Positions 10,159 to 19,300 of a DNA stretch of 64,000 nt are shown here, in pieces. Under the pieces are notes generated by a model. The model was given only the letters and a program-made list of their open reading frames with translations. It had not been told where the DNA came from and did not search any database. A program made the position numbers and the translations under genes. How positions within the stretch are numbered: the first letter of the stretch is position 1; each line of letters begins with the position of its first letter. The stretch spans positions 1 to 64,000 of the forward strand of contig CAZCAC010000022.1 of NCBI GenBank assembly GCA_964496575.1, in the 5' to 3' direction. The stretch comes from CAZCAC01 sp964496575 (GTDB lineage Bacteria > Planctomycetota > UBA1135 > GCA-002686595).

Positions 10159-10374
10159 CTAGAAGTTCGGGGAGGAGTCCTCGTCGGGGATCAGCTCGAT
10201 CAGCCCGCGCTCCATCTCCAGAAAGGCGATCTTGATCGGGTTCTTCTCCCGCGTCTCGATCAAGGGAGCGGCGCCTCGGATCAGTTCTCGGACCCTCTTT
10301 TGCAGAAGCGCGGTCTTGTGGAAGGATCCGCAGACGGACTTCTGGAGGCGTTGGGGCAGGGTTTGTTGTTCCAT
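10159..10374 (-). CDS. rpoZ: RNA polymerase omega subunit, divergent
   Basis: A 71-residue protein with the omega/RPB6 layout: LLQKRVRELIRGAAPLIE, then NPIKIAFLEMERGLIEL, matching the KR-x-x-x-L-x-x-GA-x-P-L and E-I segments of planctomycete-type omega proteins. Omega helps assemble and stabilise RNA polymerase. It is the first gene of the apparent rpoZ-lpxK-lpxL operon. Because it is short and divergent the call rests on pattern only; a small unrelated helical protein is the alternative. Confidence 0.68.
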   Translation of the reverse strand: MEQQTLPQRLQKSVCGSFHKTALLQKRVRELIRGAAPLIETREKNPIKIAFLEMERGLIELIPDEDSSPNF

Positions 10375-10400
10375 TTACGCGCTGATCTACTCGTAGTCGG

Positions 10401-10423
10401 TTTCTGCGCGCTGCGCGCAGAAA
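10401..10423. terminator. Perfect hairpin between the HAD-kinase fusion gene and rpoZ
   Basis: An 11-base inverted repeat (tttctgcgcgc and its complement) with a single central base. Read on the minus strand it lies downstream of the 10635-11885 gene and 27 bp before the rpoZ start, and the arm ends in a run of A/T pairs. It could terminate the upstream transcript or lie in the rpoZ leader. Confidence 0.4.
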
Positions 10424-10486
10424 GCAGGCTTGGAGGGCATTGAAGCACTCGAGAATCGCTATCTGAACAGTCGGTTGACCGGTTGG

Positions 10487-10513
10487 GTTGCGGGCGTCAG
10501 CCCGCGCTATGGA
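10487..10513. repeat. Palindromic dispersed repeat gcgggcgtcagcccgc, copy 1
   Basis: A six-base inverted repeat (gcgggc-gtca-gcccgc) followed by gctatgga. A near-identical copy in the same orientation is at 56794-56819. Both are intergenic. It resembles REP-type mobile palindromes. Confidence 0.6.
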
Positions 10514-10634
10514 GAATTCGAGAGGCAGCGGGCCGCGGCGGCTCCGCGTCGACTTCGACGTCGAGGGAAAGGGAAACACCTCCCCTCCGGGCTCTGGAGC
10601 CGGATCCTGGACCCGGTATCTTAGCCTCTTCGAG

Positions 10635-11885
10635 TCAAGCGCTGCAACCCCTCGCCCCCTCCGGACCGAGGGGATTCACCCCGCTCAGCACCAGATCGGC
10701 GTGCTCGGAGGGCGGATAGGCGGCCTCGAAGCGCTCCTGGGCGGGCAGGAACTGCTCCCGGGTCCGCTCGACCTCCACGCTCCGCCCCAGGGGCAGGTCG
10801 CGGGCCCGGGCCCGCCGCAGGCACAGCTCGGAAGGGACCTCGAGGTGGATCAGGTGGTCGAGGTGCGGGCGGAGGCGGGGGTGGGCGAGGAAGAGGCCGT
10901 CGAGGAGGAGCAGCCGATCGGGAGGGGTCCGGGGCTGCAGGGCCTCGGCGAGGAGCGTGTCGACGTCGAAGGCGCGGAGCAGGTGCTCGTCGGAGGCGAG
11001 CGGTGGTCGGGAGCCGGGGTGGCGGGCCGGGGCGTCCTCGCGGAGGAAGTCGTCGAGGGAGAGGTGGACGGTCTCGATGCCGCGGGCGCGGAGCAGGCGA
11101 GCGGCGTCGCGCGCGAAGAGGCTCTTCCCGGAGGCGGACCGTCCGGTGACGCCGATGCGGAGCGGAGGGGGGGTCGAGGGGAGCCCGAGGTCGTCGAGGG
11201 CGCCGGCGATCCAGCGGTTGCGTCCGCGGAGGCGGTGCAGGAGGGCGGGGAGGTCCTCGATGACGGCCTCGCACTCGACTCGCTCGGTGTCCGGCGCGAA
11301 GCCGTTCTCGAGGTGGAGGTGCGGGATGGCATTGGCGTGCGCCGCGTCTCGATCGACGGCCCGGTCCCCCACCATGACGGCGCTCCGCGTGCCGAAGGTG
11401 AGGAGGAGGTCCTCGATCATGTCGGCCTTGCTCTCGACGCCGGGGGACTGCAGGCAGCGCGCTTGGTCGACGAGCTCGTGGAGGCCCTGTTCGCGCAGGG
11501 CGGTATCGAGGTAGTCCCGGGAGCAATTGCTGGCGATGCCGATGCGGGTGTCACCGGAGCGGAGCTCGGAGAGGGTCTCCAGGGCTCCGGGCATCAGGGC
11601 GGCGAGGCCGGAGCTGAGCGCGAAGTGCTCTTCTTCGACGCAGCGCAGCTTGATCAGCTCGACCGAGTCGTGGTCGAGGTCGCCGAAGAGCTGCTCGAGC
11701 CCCTGGTCGAGCGGGAGGCCGACGAGCGACATCCACTCCGCGGCGCTGGGAATGGGGCGTTCGAGGCCGAGCTCTTCGAAGGCGCGCCGGGCGCCGACGC
11801 GCGCCGCTGGGATCCAGTAGCGGTCGGTCGCGAGCAGGGTGCCGTCGAGGTCGAAGAGCACCGCGTCGAAGGGAAAGGGGTCCAT
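10635..11885 (-). CDS. HAD phosphatase fused to a uridine kinase-like P-loop kinase
   Basis: A 416-residue bifunctional-looking protein. The N-terminal half is a HAD hydrolase of the phosphoglycolate/beta-phosphoglucomutase type: DLDGT with nucleophile Asp12 and Asp14, motif II near IASNCS (117-122), and motif IV VGDRAVDRD near 172-180. The C-terminal half, from about residue 240, has a Walker A GRSASGKS at 248-255 and downstream LSLDDFL and LLLDGLFL segments as in uridine/phosphoribulokinase-type kinases. A phosphatase and a kinase on one chain could set the phosphorylation state of one sugar or nucleoside. That is inference; no substrate can be named. Stand-alone transcription on the minus strand is likely. 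Confidence 0.8.
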   Translation of the reverse strand: MDPFPFDAVLFDLDGTLLATDRYWIPAARVGARRAFEELGLERPIPSAAEWMSLVGLPLDQGLEQLFGDLDHDSVELIKLRCVEEEHFALSSGLAALMPGALETLSELRSGDTRIGIASNCSRDYLDTALREQGLHELVDQARCLQSPGVESKADMIEDLLLTFGTRSAVMVGDRAVDRDAAHANAIPHLHLENGFAPDTERVECEAVIEDLPALLHRLRGRNRWIAGALDDLGLPSTPPPLRIGVTGRSASGKSLFARDAARLLRARGIETVHLSLDDFLREDAPARHPGSRPPLASDEHLLRAFDVDTLLAEALQPRTPPDRLLLLDGLFLAHPRLRPHLDHLIHLEVPSELCLRRARARDLPLGRSVEVERTREQFLPAQERFEAAYPPSEHADLVLSGVNPLGPEGARGCSA

Positions 11886-12621
11886 GCCGGAGGGAATGTA
11901 GCGGATTTCACGGACCGACGCTCGCCAGGAGTGGGGTGAGGGCAGTTGGAGTGGATGCGGGTGGCGGCGCGGAGGCCGAGGGGGATGGGAACGTTCTATG
12001 GGGACTGGGCGTTCGCCGCGGGCGGACGGGATGGACGCAATGCCGGCGTGGGGGGGGGGGCCTCTGCATCTATCTCAATGGAAGCGANNNNNNNNNNCCC
12101 CCCCCCCGGCCCCGGGCCCCCCCCGCCCCCCCGGGGCCCCCCCCCCCGCCTGCCCCGAACCCCCTACCCGGCCCACTCCCCCCACCAAAGAAGATCCGAC
12201 CGTCGGGGCAGCTAGCGCCGACGGTCGGTGGATCAACGTGCTTCTCGTGTGTCCAGAGTCATGCACCGCGAGGCAAGGCCGCGGCTGGTTCCGAGACCGG
12301 TAGGCGACCTCCCCTCTCTCGAGATCACCACCGGCCCGGTGGCACCGAGGAGGTCACAATCGTCACCGTCGAAGAGGAATCGGCGAAGGTCCCTGTCTGG
12401 GTCGGTGCCCTGGTCTCGCGGGTTCTTCGCTCCGACGGCACTGAATCATTCGGCCGGGGTCGGGGGGGTCTGGACAACGATCTGGTTCGAAGCTTCACAC
12501 GGGGGGCATCCCCTCCCGGATTCGCACCCCGACCCTTGTTAGGATCATCGGATGAGCCCCGTCCCCCCCGCGTCCGCCCAGCCCGGTCCCGCCCCGATTC
12601 TCGTCGCGGCGGACGGCCCGA
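11886..12621. other. No gene seen; low-quality region containing an assembly gap
   Basis: Before and after the N run the sequence is homopolymeric (G runs to the left, C runs to the right) and the apparent reading frames cross the gap or have shadow-like composition. Between about 12190 and 12600 the sequence looks normal, but no convincing coding region, RNA gene or repeat is seen; it should contain the promoter of the ABC exporter operon. Confidence 0.6.
12088..12097. other. Assembly gap (10 N)
   Basis: Ten N flanked by a G-rich run on the left and about 90 bases of C-rich near-homopolymer on the right. This is a scaffold join of unknown true length. Confidence 0.97.
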
Positions 12622-14397
12622 GTGGCGCCTCGCGCGGAGAGGGGTGAAGTGCGGCAGCTCGCCTCCTTCTTCAGGCGCTTCCTGCGCTACCGCTGGCGAC
12701 TGGTTGGCGGCCTCCTGGCGGTCCCGCTCACCCGCCTCGCCGACATCGCGGCCACGCTGGTCATCGGGGAGGCGATCAACCGCCTCCAGGAGGGCGAAGG
12801 CGTCCCGATGCTGAACCGGCTCCTGCTCTGGCTCGGCCTCTACGCCCTCGGCCAGGCGCTCTTCAGCTTCCTCCAGCGCTGGCTGACCGTCTCCACCTCG
12901 CGCTTCGTCGAGCGAGAGCTGAAGCAGGAGCTGTTCGACAAGCTCACCCACCTCTCCTTCGACTACCACGATCGGAGCCGGTCGGGGGACGTGGTCAGCC
13001 GGCTGACCTCGGACGTCGAGAACCTGCGCATGTTCCTGGGGCCCGGTCTGATGTTCGCGCTGGGCGGCCTGATCATGGTCCCCGTCACCCTGGTGCTGCT
13101 CCTGCGCCTCGAGCCGGGGCTGGCACTCACCATGTCGGTCCCGCTGGCGGTGATGGGCTTCGCCTTCAAGCTCCTGATGCCGCGGTTGCACCGCACCTCC
13201 AAGGCGGTCCAGGAGGGGCTCGCCGAGGTTTCGCACACCGCCCAGGAGAACTTCGCCGGAATCCGCGTGGTTCAAGGGTACGCGAGAGAGGAGCAGCAGT
13301 CGGCCCGCTTCGGCCGCGCCTCGAGGCAGAACCGCGACAACCAGATCGCCCTGGCCAGGGAGCGGGGCCTCGCTCACGCGGTCGCGATCGGCTCCAGCCA
13401 GGTGACCATGCTGGTGATCCTCGCCCTCGGCGGTCGGGCGATGATTCACGGCGAGCTGGGGCACGGCGACACGCTGATCTTCATCGACCTGACCCTCAAG
13501 CTGTTCTGGCCGATCCTCACCCTGGGCTGGATCGCCGGGATGTACCCCCGGGCGACCGCCAGCGCCTCGCGGATCGTCGAGATCCTCGGCCGGCAGCCGA
13601 CGATCGAGAGCCCGCCGGAGCCGCGGAGGCTGCCCGACCCGCGGGGCGCCTTCCGCCTCCAGGGGGTGGGCTTCACCTACCCCGAGGCCCCCCGGCCGGC
13701 GCTCTCGGGGATCGATCTCGAGATCCCCGCCGGCAGCGTGCTCGGGGTGGTCGGCCCCACCGGCTGCGGAAAGACGACGCTCCTGCACCTGCTGGGGCGC
13801 CTCTACGAGGTCGAGGAGGGCCGGATCGAATTCGACGGGGTGCCCCTGCGCGAGCTGTCGCTCTTCGACCTGCGCCGGCCGCTCGGGTACGTGCCGCAGG
13901 AGTCCTTCCTCTTCTCCGACACGTGGCGCGAGAACGTGAACCTCGGCTCCGACGAGTCGCTCGGCGACGAGGCGCTGGCACGGCTCGCGAGCCGCGTGTG
14001 CCTGAGCGAGGAGGTCGAGGCGTTCCCGGATGGCTTCGACCAGCTGATCGGCGAGCGAGGCGTCACCCTCTCGGGTGGTCAGCGCCAGCGCACCTGCATC
14101 GCCCGCGCCCTCGCGCGCGGCCCGAAGGTACTGATCCTCGACGACACGCTCAGCGCGGTCGACACCGAGACGGAGCAGCGGCTGATCGAGAACCTGCGCC
14201 ACGCGGGTCGCGGCCGCACCGTGGTGATCTCCGCGCACCGGCTGAGCTCGGTCAAGGACGCCGACCGGATCCTGGTGCTGTCGAGCGAGGGACGGATGGA
14301 GGCGCTGGGCGGGCACGACGAGCTGCTCGCGCGCGAGGGCTGGTACGCGCGGACCTGGAAGCGGCAGCAGGCCCGCGAGGAGCTGGAAGAGCTGTGA
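12622..14397 (+). CDS. ABC exporter half-transporter A (degenerate catalytic site)
   Basis: Type IV (ABCB-like) exporter of 591 residues: six-helix membrane domain at about 20-310 followed by an ATPase. Motifs: Walker A GPTGCGKT at 378-385, signature LSGGQRQ at 483-489, Walker B ending LILDD at 504-508, and H-loop SAHRLSS. Position 508, normally the catalytic Glu, is Asp, the mark of the degenerate subunit in heterodimeric exporters of the MdlA/TM287 kind. The start shown is GTG; a second in-frame GTG at 12649 is possible. It overlaps the partner gene by four bases. Likely substrate: lipids, drugs or hydrophobic peptides. Confidence 0.92.
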   Translation: MAPRAERGEVRQLASFFRRFLRYRWRLVGGLLAVPLTRLADIAATLVIGEAINRLQEGEGVPMLNRLLLWLGLYALGQALFSFLQRWLTVSTSRFVERELKQELFDKLTHLSFDYHDRSRSGDVVSRLTSDVENLRMFLGPGLMFALGGLIMVPVTLVLLLRLEPGLALTMSVPLAVMGFAFKLLMPRLHRTSKAVQEGLAEVSHTAQENFAGIRVVQGYAREEQQSARFGRASRQNRDNQIALARERGLAHAVAIGSSQVTMLVILALGGRAMIHGELGHGDTLIFIDLTLKLFWPILTLGWIAGMYPRATASASRIVEILGRQPTIESPPEPRRLPDPRGAFRLQGVGFTYPEAPRPALSGIDLEIPAGSVLGVVGPTGCGKTTLLHLLGRLYEVEEGRIEFDGVPLRELSLFDLRRPLGYVPQESFLFSDTWRENVNLGSDESLGDEALARLASRVCLSEEVEAFPDGFDQLIGERGVTLSGGQRQRTCIARALARGPKVLILDDTLSAVDTETEQRLIENLRHAGRGRTVVISAHRLSSVKDADRILVLSSEGRMEALGGHDELLAREGWYARTWKRQQAREELEEL

Positions 14398-16214
14398 CTC
14401 GCGCGCACGATCCCGTCGATGAGATGGTCGCCACCAAGGCGTGGGACAGCCGGCTCCTGTGGCGCTTGCTCCACTGGGCCCGGCCGCACTGGCCACACTT
14501 TGTCGCCAGCCTCGGCGTGCTGGCCGGGCTCTTCGCGGTGCAGCTCGCCGGCCCGTACGTCTGGCGCTTGGCGCTCGACGGCCCGGTGAAGGACGTCGCG
14601 CTCTCCGGTGAGCCGGAGATCGTCGACACCGCGCTGCGGCACCTCTACACCCTCGTCTTCTGGTACGCCGGGCTGGTCGTGGTGCAGGGGCTGCTCTCCT
14701 ACTTCGAGGTCGCCCAGCTCGCGCGCACCGGCCAGCGGGTGATTCACGACCTGCGCGCGAAGCTGTTCGCGCACATCGAACACCTCGACCTCGACTTCTT
14801 CGACGGCCGGCCGACCGGTTCACTGGTGACGCGGGTGACCACCGACGTCGAGAACCTGAGCGAGCTCTTCACCTCCGGGCTGATCATCCTCTTCTTCGAC
14901 CTCTTCAAGATCGCCGTCCTGGTCGTCGCCATCTTCTGGATCGACTTCGAGCTGGCGCTGGTGGCCGCATCGCTGACTCCGGTCCTGATCGTCGTCAGCC
15001 TCCTGTTCCGCGGCGGCGCGCGACGCGGCTTCCGCGAGGTGCGCGCGCACCTGGCGAAGCTCAACGGCTACCTGCAGGAGGTACTGTCGGGGATGCGCGT
15101 GGTGCAGGTCTTCCACCGTGAGCGGCGCGTCTCGCGGCGCTTCGACGAGCTGCTCGAGCCGTACCTCCGCGCCAACCTCCGCACCCTCCTGCTCTTCGCC
15201 TGCTTCTTCCCCGCGATCAGCCTGACCGTCTTCGTCATCCAGGGCGCGGCGCTGCGTATCGGCGGGGCGGAGATCGCCGCAGGCGAGCTGGAGTTCGGCC
15301 GCTTCTTCCAGTTCTGGATCTACCTGGCGCTGCTGGTCAGCCCGATCCGCGAGCTGGGCGAGCGCTACAACGTGCTGCAGGCCGCGTTCGCCTCGGCGGA
15401 GCGGATCTTCCAGATCCTGGATACGAAGCCGACGATCACCGCGCCCCCGGAGGAGACGACGGAGTCCTTGGCGGGCTCGGAGCGCGGTGCCGCGATCGCC
15501 TTCGAGAACGTCTCCTTCTCGTACGTCGAGGGCGTCGAGGTGCTCCGCGACCTCAGCTTCGAGATCGCCGCCGGCGAGACGGTGGCGATCGTCGGAGCCA
15601 CGGGGGCGGGCAAGTCGACGATCGTCAACCTCCTCCTGCGCTTCCACGATCCCGACTCGGGCCGGATCACCTTCGATGGCGTCGATCTGCGCGACCTCTC
15701 CCCCACCGCGCTGCGCGCTCGGTTCGGTCTGGTGCTCCAGGAGGACTTCATGTTCGCCGGCTCGGTGCGCGAGAACCTGGTCATGGGCCGCGAGCGCGTG
15801 ACCGAGGAGCGCCTCGCCCGTGCACTGGAGATGAGTCGCGCGACCGCGGTGGTCGAGCGCTGCGAGGATGGACTCGAGGAGGAGGTCAGCGAGCGCGGAG
15901 TGAGCTTCTCGACCGGCGAACGTCAGCTGCTGGCGATCGCCCGGGCGCTGGCCGGCGGCCCCCGGCTGGTGATTTTCGACGAGGCGACCGCGTCGGTCGA
16001 CTCGGGGACCGAGGCGAAGATCGAGGAGGCGACGCGCAATCTCCTGCGCGAGGGCAGCGCGCTGGTCGTGGCGCACCGCCTCTCCACCATTCGCCGCGCC
16101 GACAAGATCCTGGTGATGCACAAGGGTGAGCTGCGCGAGCAGGGCACACACCAGGAGCTGCTGGAGCGCGGGGGGATCTACGCGCGACTGTTCGAGCTGC
16201 AGTTCGCGGAGTGA
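14394..16214 (+). CDS. ABC exporter half-transporter B (catalytic partner)
   Basis: A 606-residue ABC exporter whose GTG start overlaps the stop of the partner (GTGA), implying translational coupling. Membrane domain about 35-340, then ATPase with Walker A GATGAGKS at 401-408 and Walker B plus catalytic Glu in FDEATASVD (Asp529, Glu530). Its signature is FSTGERQ (505-511) instead of LSGGQ. Together with Asp508 of subunit A, this gives one canonical and one degenerate ATP site, as in MdlAB, TmrAB and BmrCD. A longer open frame upstream lies inside subunit A and is rejected. The gene ends about 100 bp before an assembly gap. Confidence 0.92.
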   Translation: MTRAHDPVDEMVATKAWDSRLLWRLLHWARPHWPHFVASLGVLAGLFAVQLAGPYVWRLALDGPVKDVALSGEPEIVDTALRHLYTLVFWYAGLVVVQGLLSYFEVAQLARTGQRVIHDLRAKLFAHIEHLDLDFFDGRPTGSLVTRVTTDVENLSELFTSGLIILFFDLFKIAVLVVAIFWIDFELALVAASLTPVLIVVSLLFRGGARRGFREVRAHLAKLNGYLQEVLSGMRVVQVFHRERRVSRRFDELLEPYLRANLRTLLLFACFFPAISLTVFVIQGAALRIGGAEIAAGELEFGRFFQFWIYLALLVSPIRELGERYNVLQAAFASAERIFQILDTKPTITAPPEETTESLAGSERGAAIAFENVSFSYVEGVEVLRDLSFEIAAGETVAIVGATGAGKSTIVNLLLRFHDPDSGRITFDGVDLRDLSPTALRARFGLVLQEDFMFAGSVRENLVMGRERVTEERLARALEMSRATAVVERCEDGLEEEVSERGVSFSTGERQLLAIARALAGGPRLVIFDEATASVDSGTEAKIEEATRNLLREGSALVVAHRLSTIRRADKILVMHKGELREQGTHQELLERGGIYARLFELQFAE

Positions 16215-16215
16215 C

Positions 16216-16376
16216 ACGGAGTCGCACGAAAATCCGCCATCTTCTGGCAGCTGGCCCCCGCCCCCGCACGGGGTGCGGGGCCCGGAGGCAGAAGGTGGGG
16301 GGGTTTAGGGNNNNNNNNNNCCGTGGGGGGGGGGGGCCCTGCGCCCTTTTTTGGGGTTTTTTTCGTGCGACTCCGT
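16216..16376. terminator. Inverted 17-mers flanking an assembly gap between convergent genes
   Basis: ACGGAGTCGCACGAAAA at 16216-16232, right after the ABC exporter stop, is the exact reverse complement of 16360-16376, right after the stop of the convergent transporter gene. They look like the arms of a shared terminator. The sequence between them is low-complexity and contains ten N. Confidence 0.45.
16311..16320. other. Assembly gap (10 N)
   Basis: Ten N bordered by G-rich homopolymer on both sides. Together with the gap at 12088 it isolates the ABC exporter genes on a 4.2-kb contig. Confidence 0.97.
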
Positions 16377-16377
16377 A

Positions 16378-19300
16378 CTAGTGGTCCCCGTGCTCCTGGT
16401 CGAAGTGAGCTCCCTTGGTGAAGAAGCCCTTCAGCATCAGCCCGATGAGCGGGCCGCCCAGGGCGGGAATCGCGAGGATCAGCCACATCGCGCTCGGCGA
16501 ATCCCAGAAGCCGACCTCGCCCGCCTCGAGAGCGTTGCGCAGGCCGAGGCCCGCCTCGTCCTGCGGCTCGGGCACCCAGCGCATCAGCATGTGCCCCGAA
16601 GCGAAGCCCACCACCGTCTTGGCGAAGAAGTACGGCACCATCGAGAGGCCGAGGTAGGTCCCCTCCTGCCCCTTCGGCGCGATCGCCGCGGTGTACTCGG
16701 TCAGGCGCGGCGACCAGATCACCTCGCCGATGGTGAGCACCACGAGGCAGGCGATCGACACCGTGTAGCAGGCGTTGCCGGTGGCTGGGATGGCCAGGAT
16801 GAACAGCGATAGCGCCGAGACCATCGCCCCGTACACCAGCATCTTGTAGACGCTGAACTTGCTCAGGATCGGGATCAGCAGGATCAATCCGATGATCACC
16901 AGGGCCGGGTTGATCGCCTCCAGTCCGCCGATGTAGGCGTCCGGACCGATCACCCGCAGCCAGAACTTCGGCATCAACAGGTGCATGTAGAGGAACACCG
17001 AGCGGACGCCGAGCAGGAGCGCGATCAGCAGCGTGAAGCGCCAGAAGATCGGCTCGGACAGGACGAGCTTGGTGTTCATCCAGGGGCTGAGACGCTCGAC
17101 CTTGCCCTTCTCCTCGCCCTCCTTGACTTCCTCCTCGTCGGGCTCCTCGCCGGGGCTGTAGAGCTGCGTCTCGCGGCGGACGAAGAAGACGATCACGATC
17201 AGGCAGAGCACCGCCGTGCCGATGCCGGTGGTGAACACGTGGACCCGTGGCAGGTCCATGATGTGGTACAGGAGGTCGATCAGGATACCCGCCAGGAACG
17301 CGCCGACGTTCATGAACAGGTACCAGAGGTTGAAGCCGGCGCCGCGCGACTTCTTCGTCGTGTAGCGCTTGTTCGCCGCCTGGAAGGCGGTCTGGCTGAG
17401 CGCCAGGAACGGTGCCTGGGCGATGAACAGGAGGGCCAGGATCAACCAGGCCAGCCCGCCCGTCTCCGCATCGAAGCGCGATTTCAGGTCGCCGATCGTC
17501 ACGACCTCGGTCAGGTCGATCGAGTACTCGGTGCCGTCGCGGGCGATGATCTTCAGGTCGGCGTTCTCGTCGTCCTCGCTGATCAGCACGCCGTGGCCGT
17601 CCGCGAGATCGGCGAGGCGCGTGCGGCGCTTGAGCTCGACCCGGAGGTCACCGAGATCGACAGCCATCGCGGTCCCGTCGCGGCTGGTCACGGTGAAGTC
17701 CACCTGCTCCTGACGGATCGGCACGCCCTGCCCCCCGTTCAGCGCAGCGAGGGGCGTGTTGCGGGTCAGCTTCTCGACCTTCACGTCGGCGAGCAACGCG
17801 GCGGAGGTGATCGCGTCCCCTTCGGCGGTCCCGACGAGGCTCAACTCGGCGGCCGTGGTGCTCTCCTCGGCGTCGCGGATGATCAGCGCGCCGTCGCCGC
17901 CGGTGAGGTCGGTGATCGAGAGGCCGAGGCCGTCGTCGGTCATCGCGGCGCGGACCTTCTCCTGGTTGGCCACCAGGCCGTTGATCCGCTCGACCACGTC
18001 CTGGACGGTGCTCACCCGGTCCTCGAGCGGGAAGTACTCGACCAGCGAGCCCTCGAAGGTGTTCTCCTCGACACCATCCTCGGTGAACAGTCCGAGCGCC
18101 TTGGCGGCCTGGGCACCGTTCGCACCCGCCCCGCGGATCACCAGCTCGTCGCCCCCGCCGCGCGTATCGGTGACGGTCAGTCGCTCCGTCTCGTCGAGCG
18201 CCAGGGTGATGTGTCCCCCGGTCTCGGCGGCGACGCGCTCGATCAGCTCGCCGACCGTCTTGACGCCGGTCAGGTCCACCTCGTACTCGGCTCCGTCGCG
18301 TGCGTCGAAGCCGATATCCGGGACCGCGTTGTCGGCGTCAAGGGGCACGCCCTTCCCATCGCGGAAGTCGGCCAGCAGGGAGTCCGCGGTCAGGGTGGTG
18401 TACCGGTTGCCGAGGTTCACCTCGAGCGTGGTGCCGTCGCGGGTGGTGATGGTGAAGTCGACGCGGTTGTCGCGGATGGCCACGCCCTTGCCACGGTTCA
18501 GCTCGCTCAGCTTGACCAGGGGGCGGTAGGCCTCGAGGCTGAAGCCGGCGAAGAGGTCCGCGCCCTCGATCTCGTCACCATCGGGGTTCGCCAGCAGCCC
18601 GAGGACGCTGGCCGTCGTTCCGCCTTCCCCTTCGACCACCGTGAACTCACCGTCGCCCTTCTTCTGGTCCACCAGGACGATGCGCTTCCCGTCATCATCG
18701 AGCTTGGCGGTGAGCTTCTCGTCGTTTCCGGGCGCGCCGTTGATGCGGTCGATCAGGTTGCCGAGGGTGACCGCGGTCTTCTTCTCCGGCTTGACGAGCG
18801 CCTGACCTTCCAGGCGGTCCGAATTCACTCCGCCGTCGATCAGGAGTCCGAGTGCAGCCGCGGTGGCGCCGGCATTCGCGCCATCCCCCACCACTCGCAG
18901 CGGCCCGGTGCCGCCCGTGGAGTCGACCACGACCAGCTGCTGCTTGCTGTCGGCGACCTCGATACTGATGTTGCCGGAGAAGATCGACTGGTTGAAGGCC
19001 AGCCAGACGATGCCGCCCCGCAGGATCAGCATCGCCACCTGGTTGACGATCATCGACTTGCGGATGCCCAGCCAGTCGGAGACCAGCCCGGTGAAGAAGA
19101 GGCTGATCGTGGTGAGGCTGCCGAAGATGGCGAAGATGTAGCCGGCGTGGGCGTCGCTGAGGCCGAAGCCGAACTTCTCCGGGTTGTCGGAGAAGAAGAT
19201 CACGGCGATGGTGATCAGCGCGAAGAAGATGGTGTGGTCGAGGAAGTTGACCACCTGCATTCCCCAGTAGTCGGAGCGCGTCTCCCTGAGCATGCCGAAG

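Noticed and set aside
11936..12814. Open frames running through the N gap
   Set aside because: They read through Ns and homopolymer, so they are not evidence of genes.
12325..14823. An 832-residue open frame on the minus strand
   Set aside because: It is the antisense shadow of the ABC exporter genes, very rich in Arg, Ala and Gly, with no family match, whereas the plus strand has all ABC motifs.
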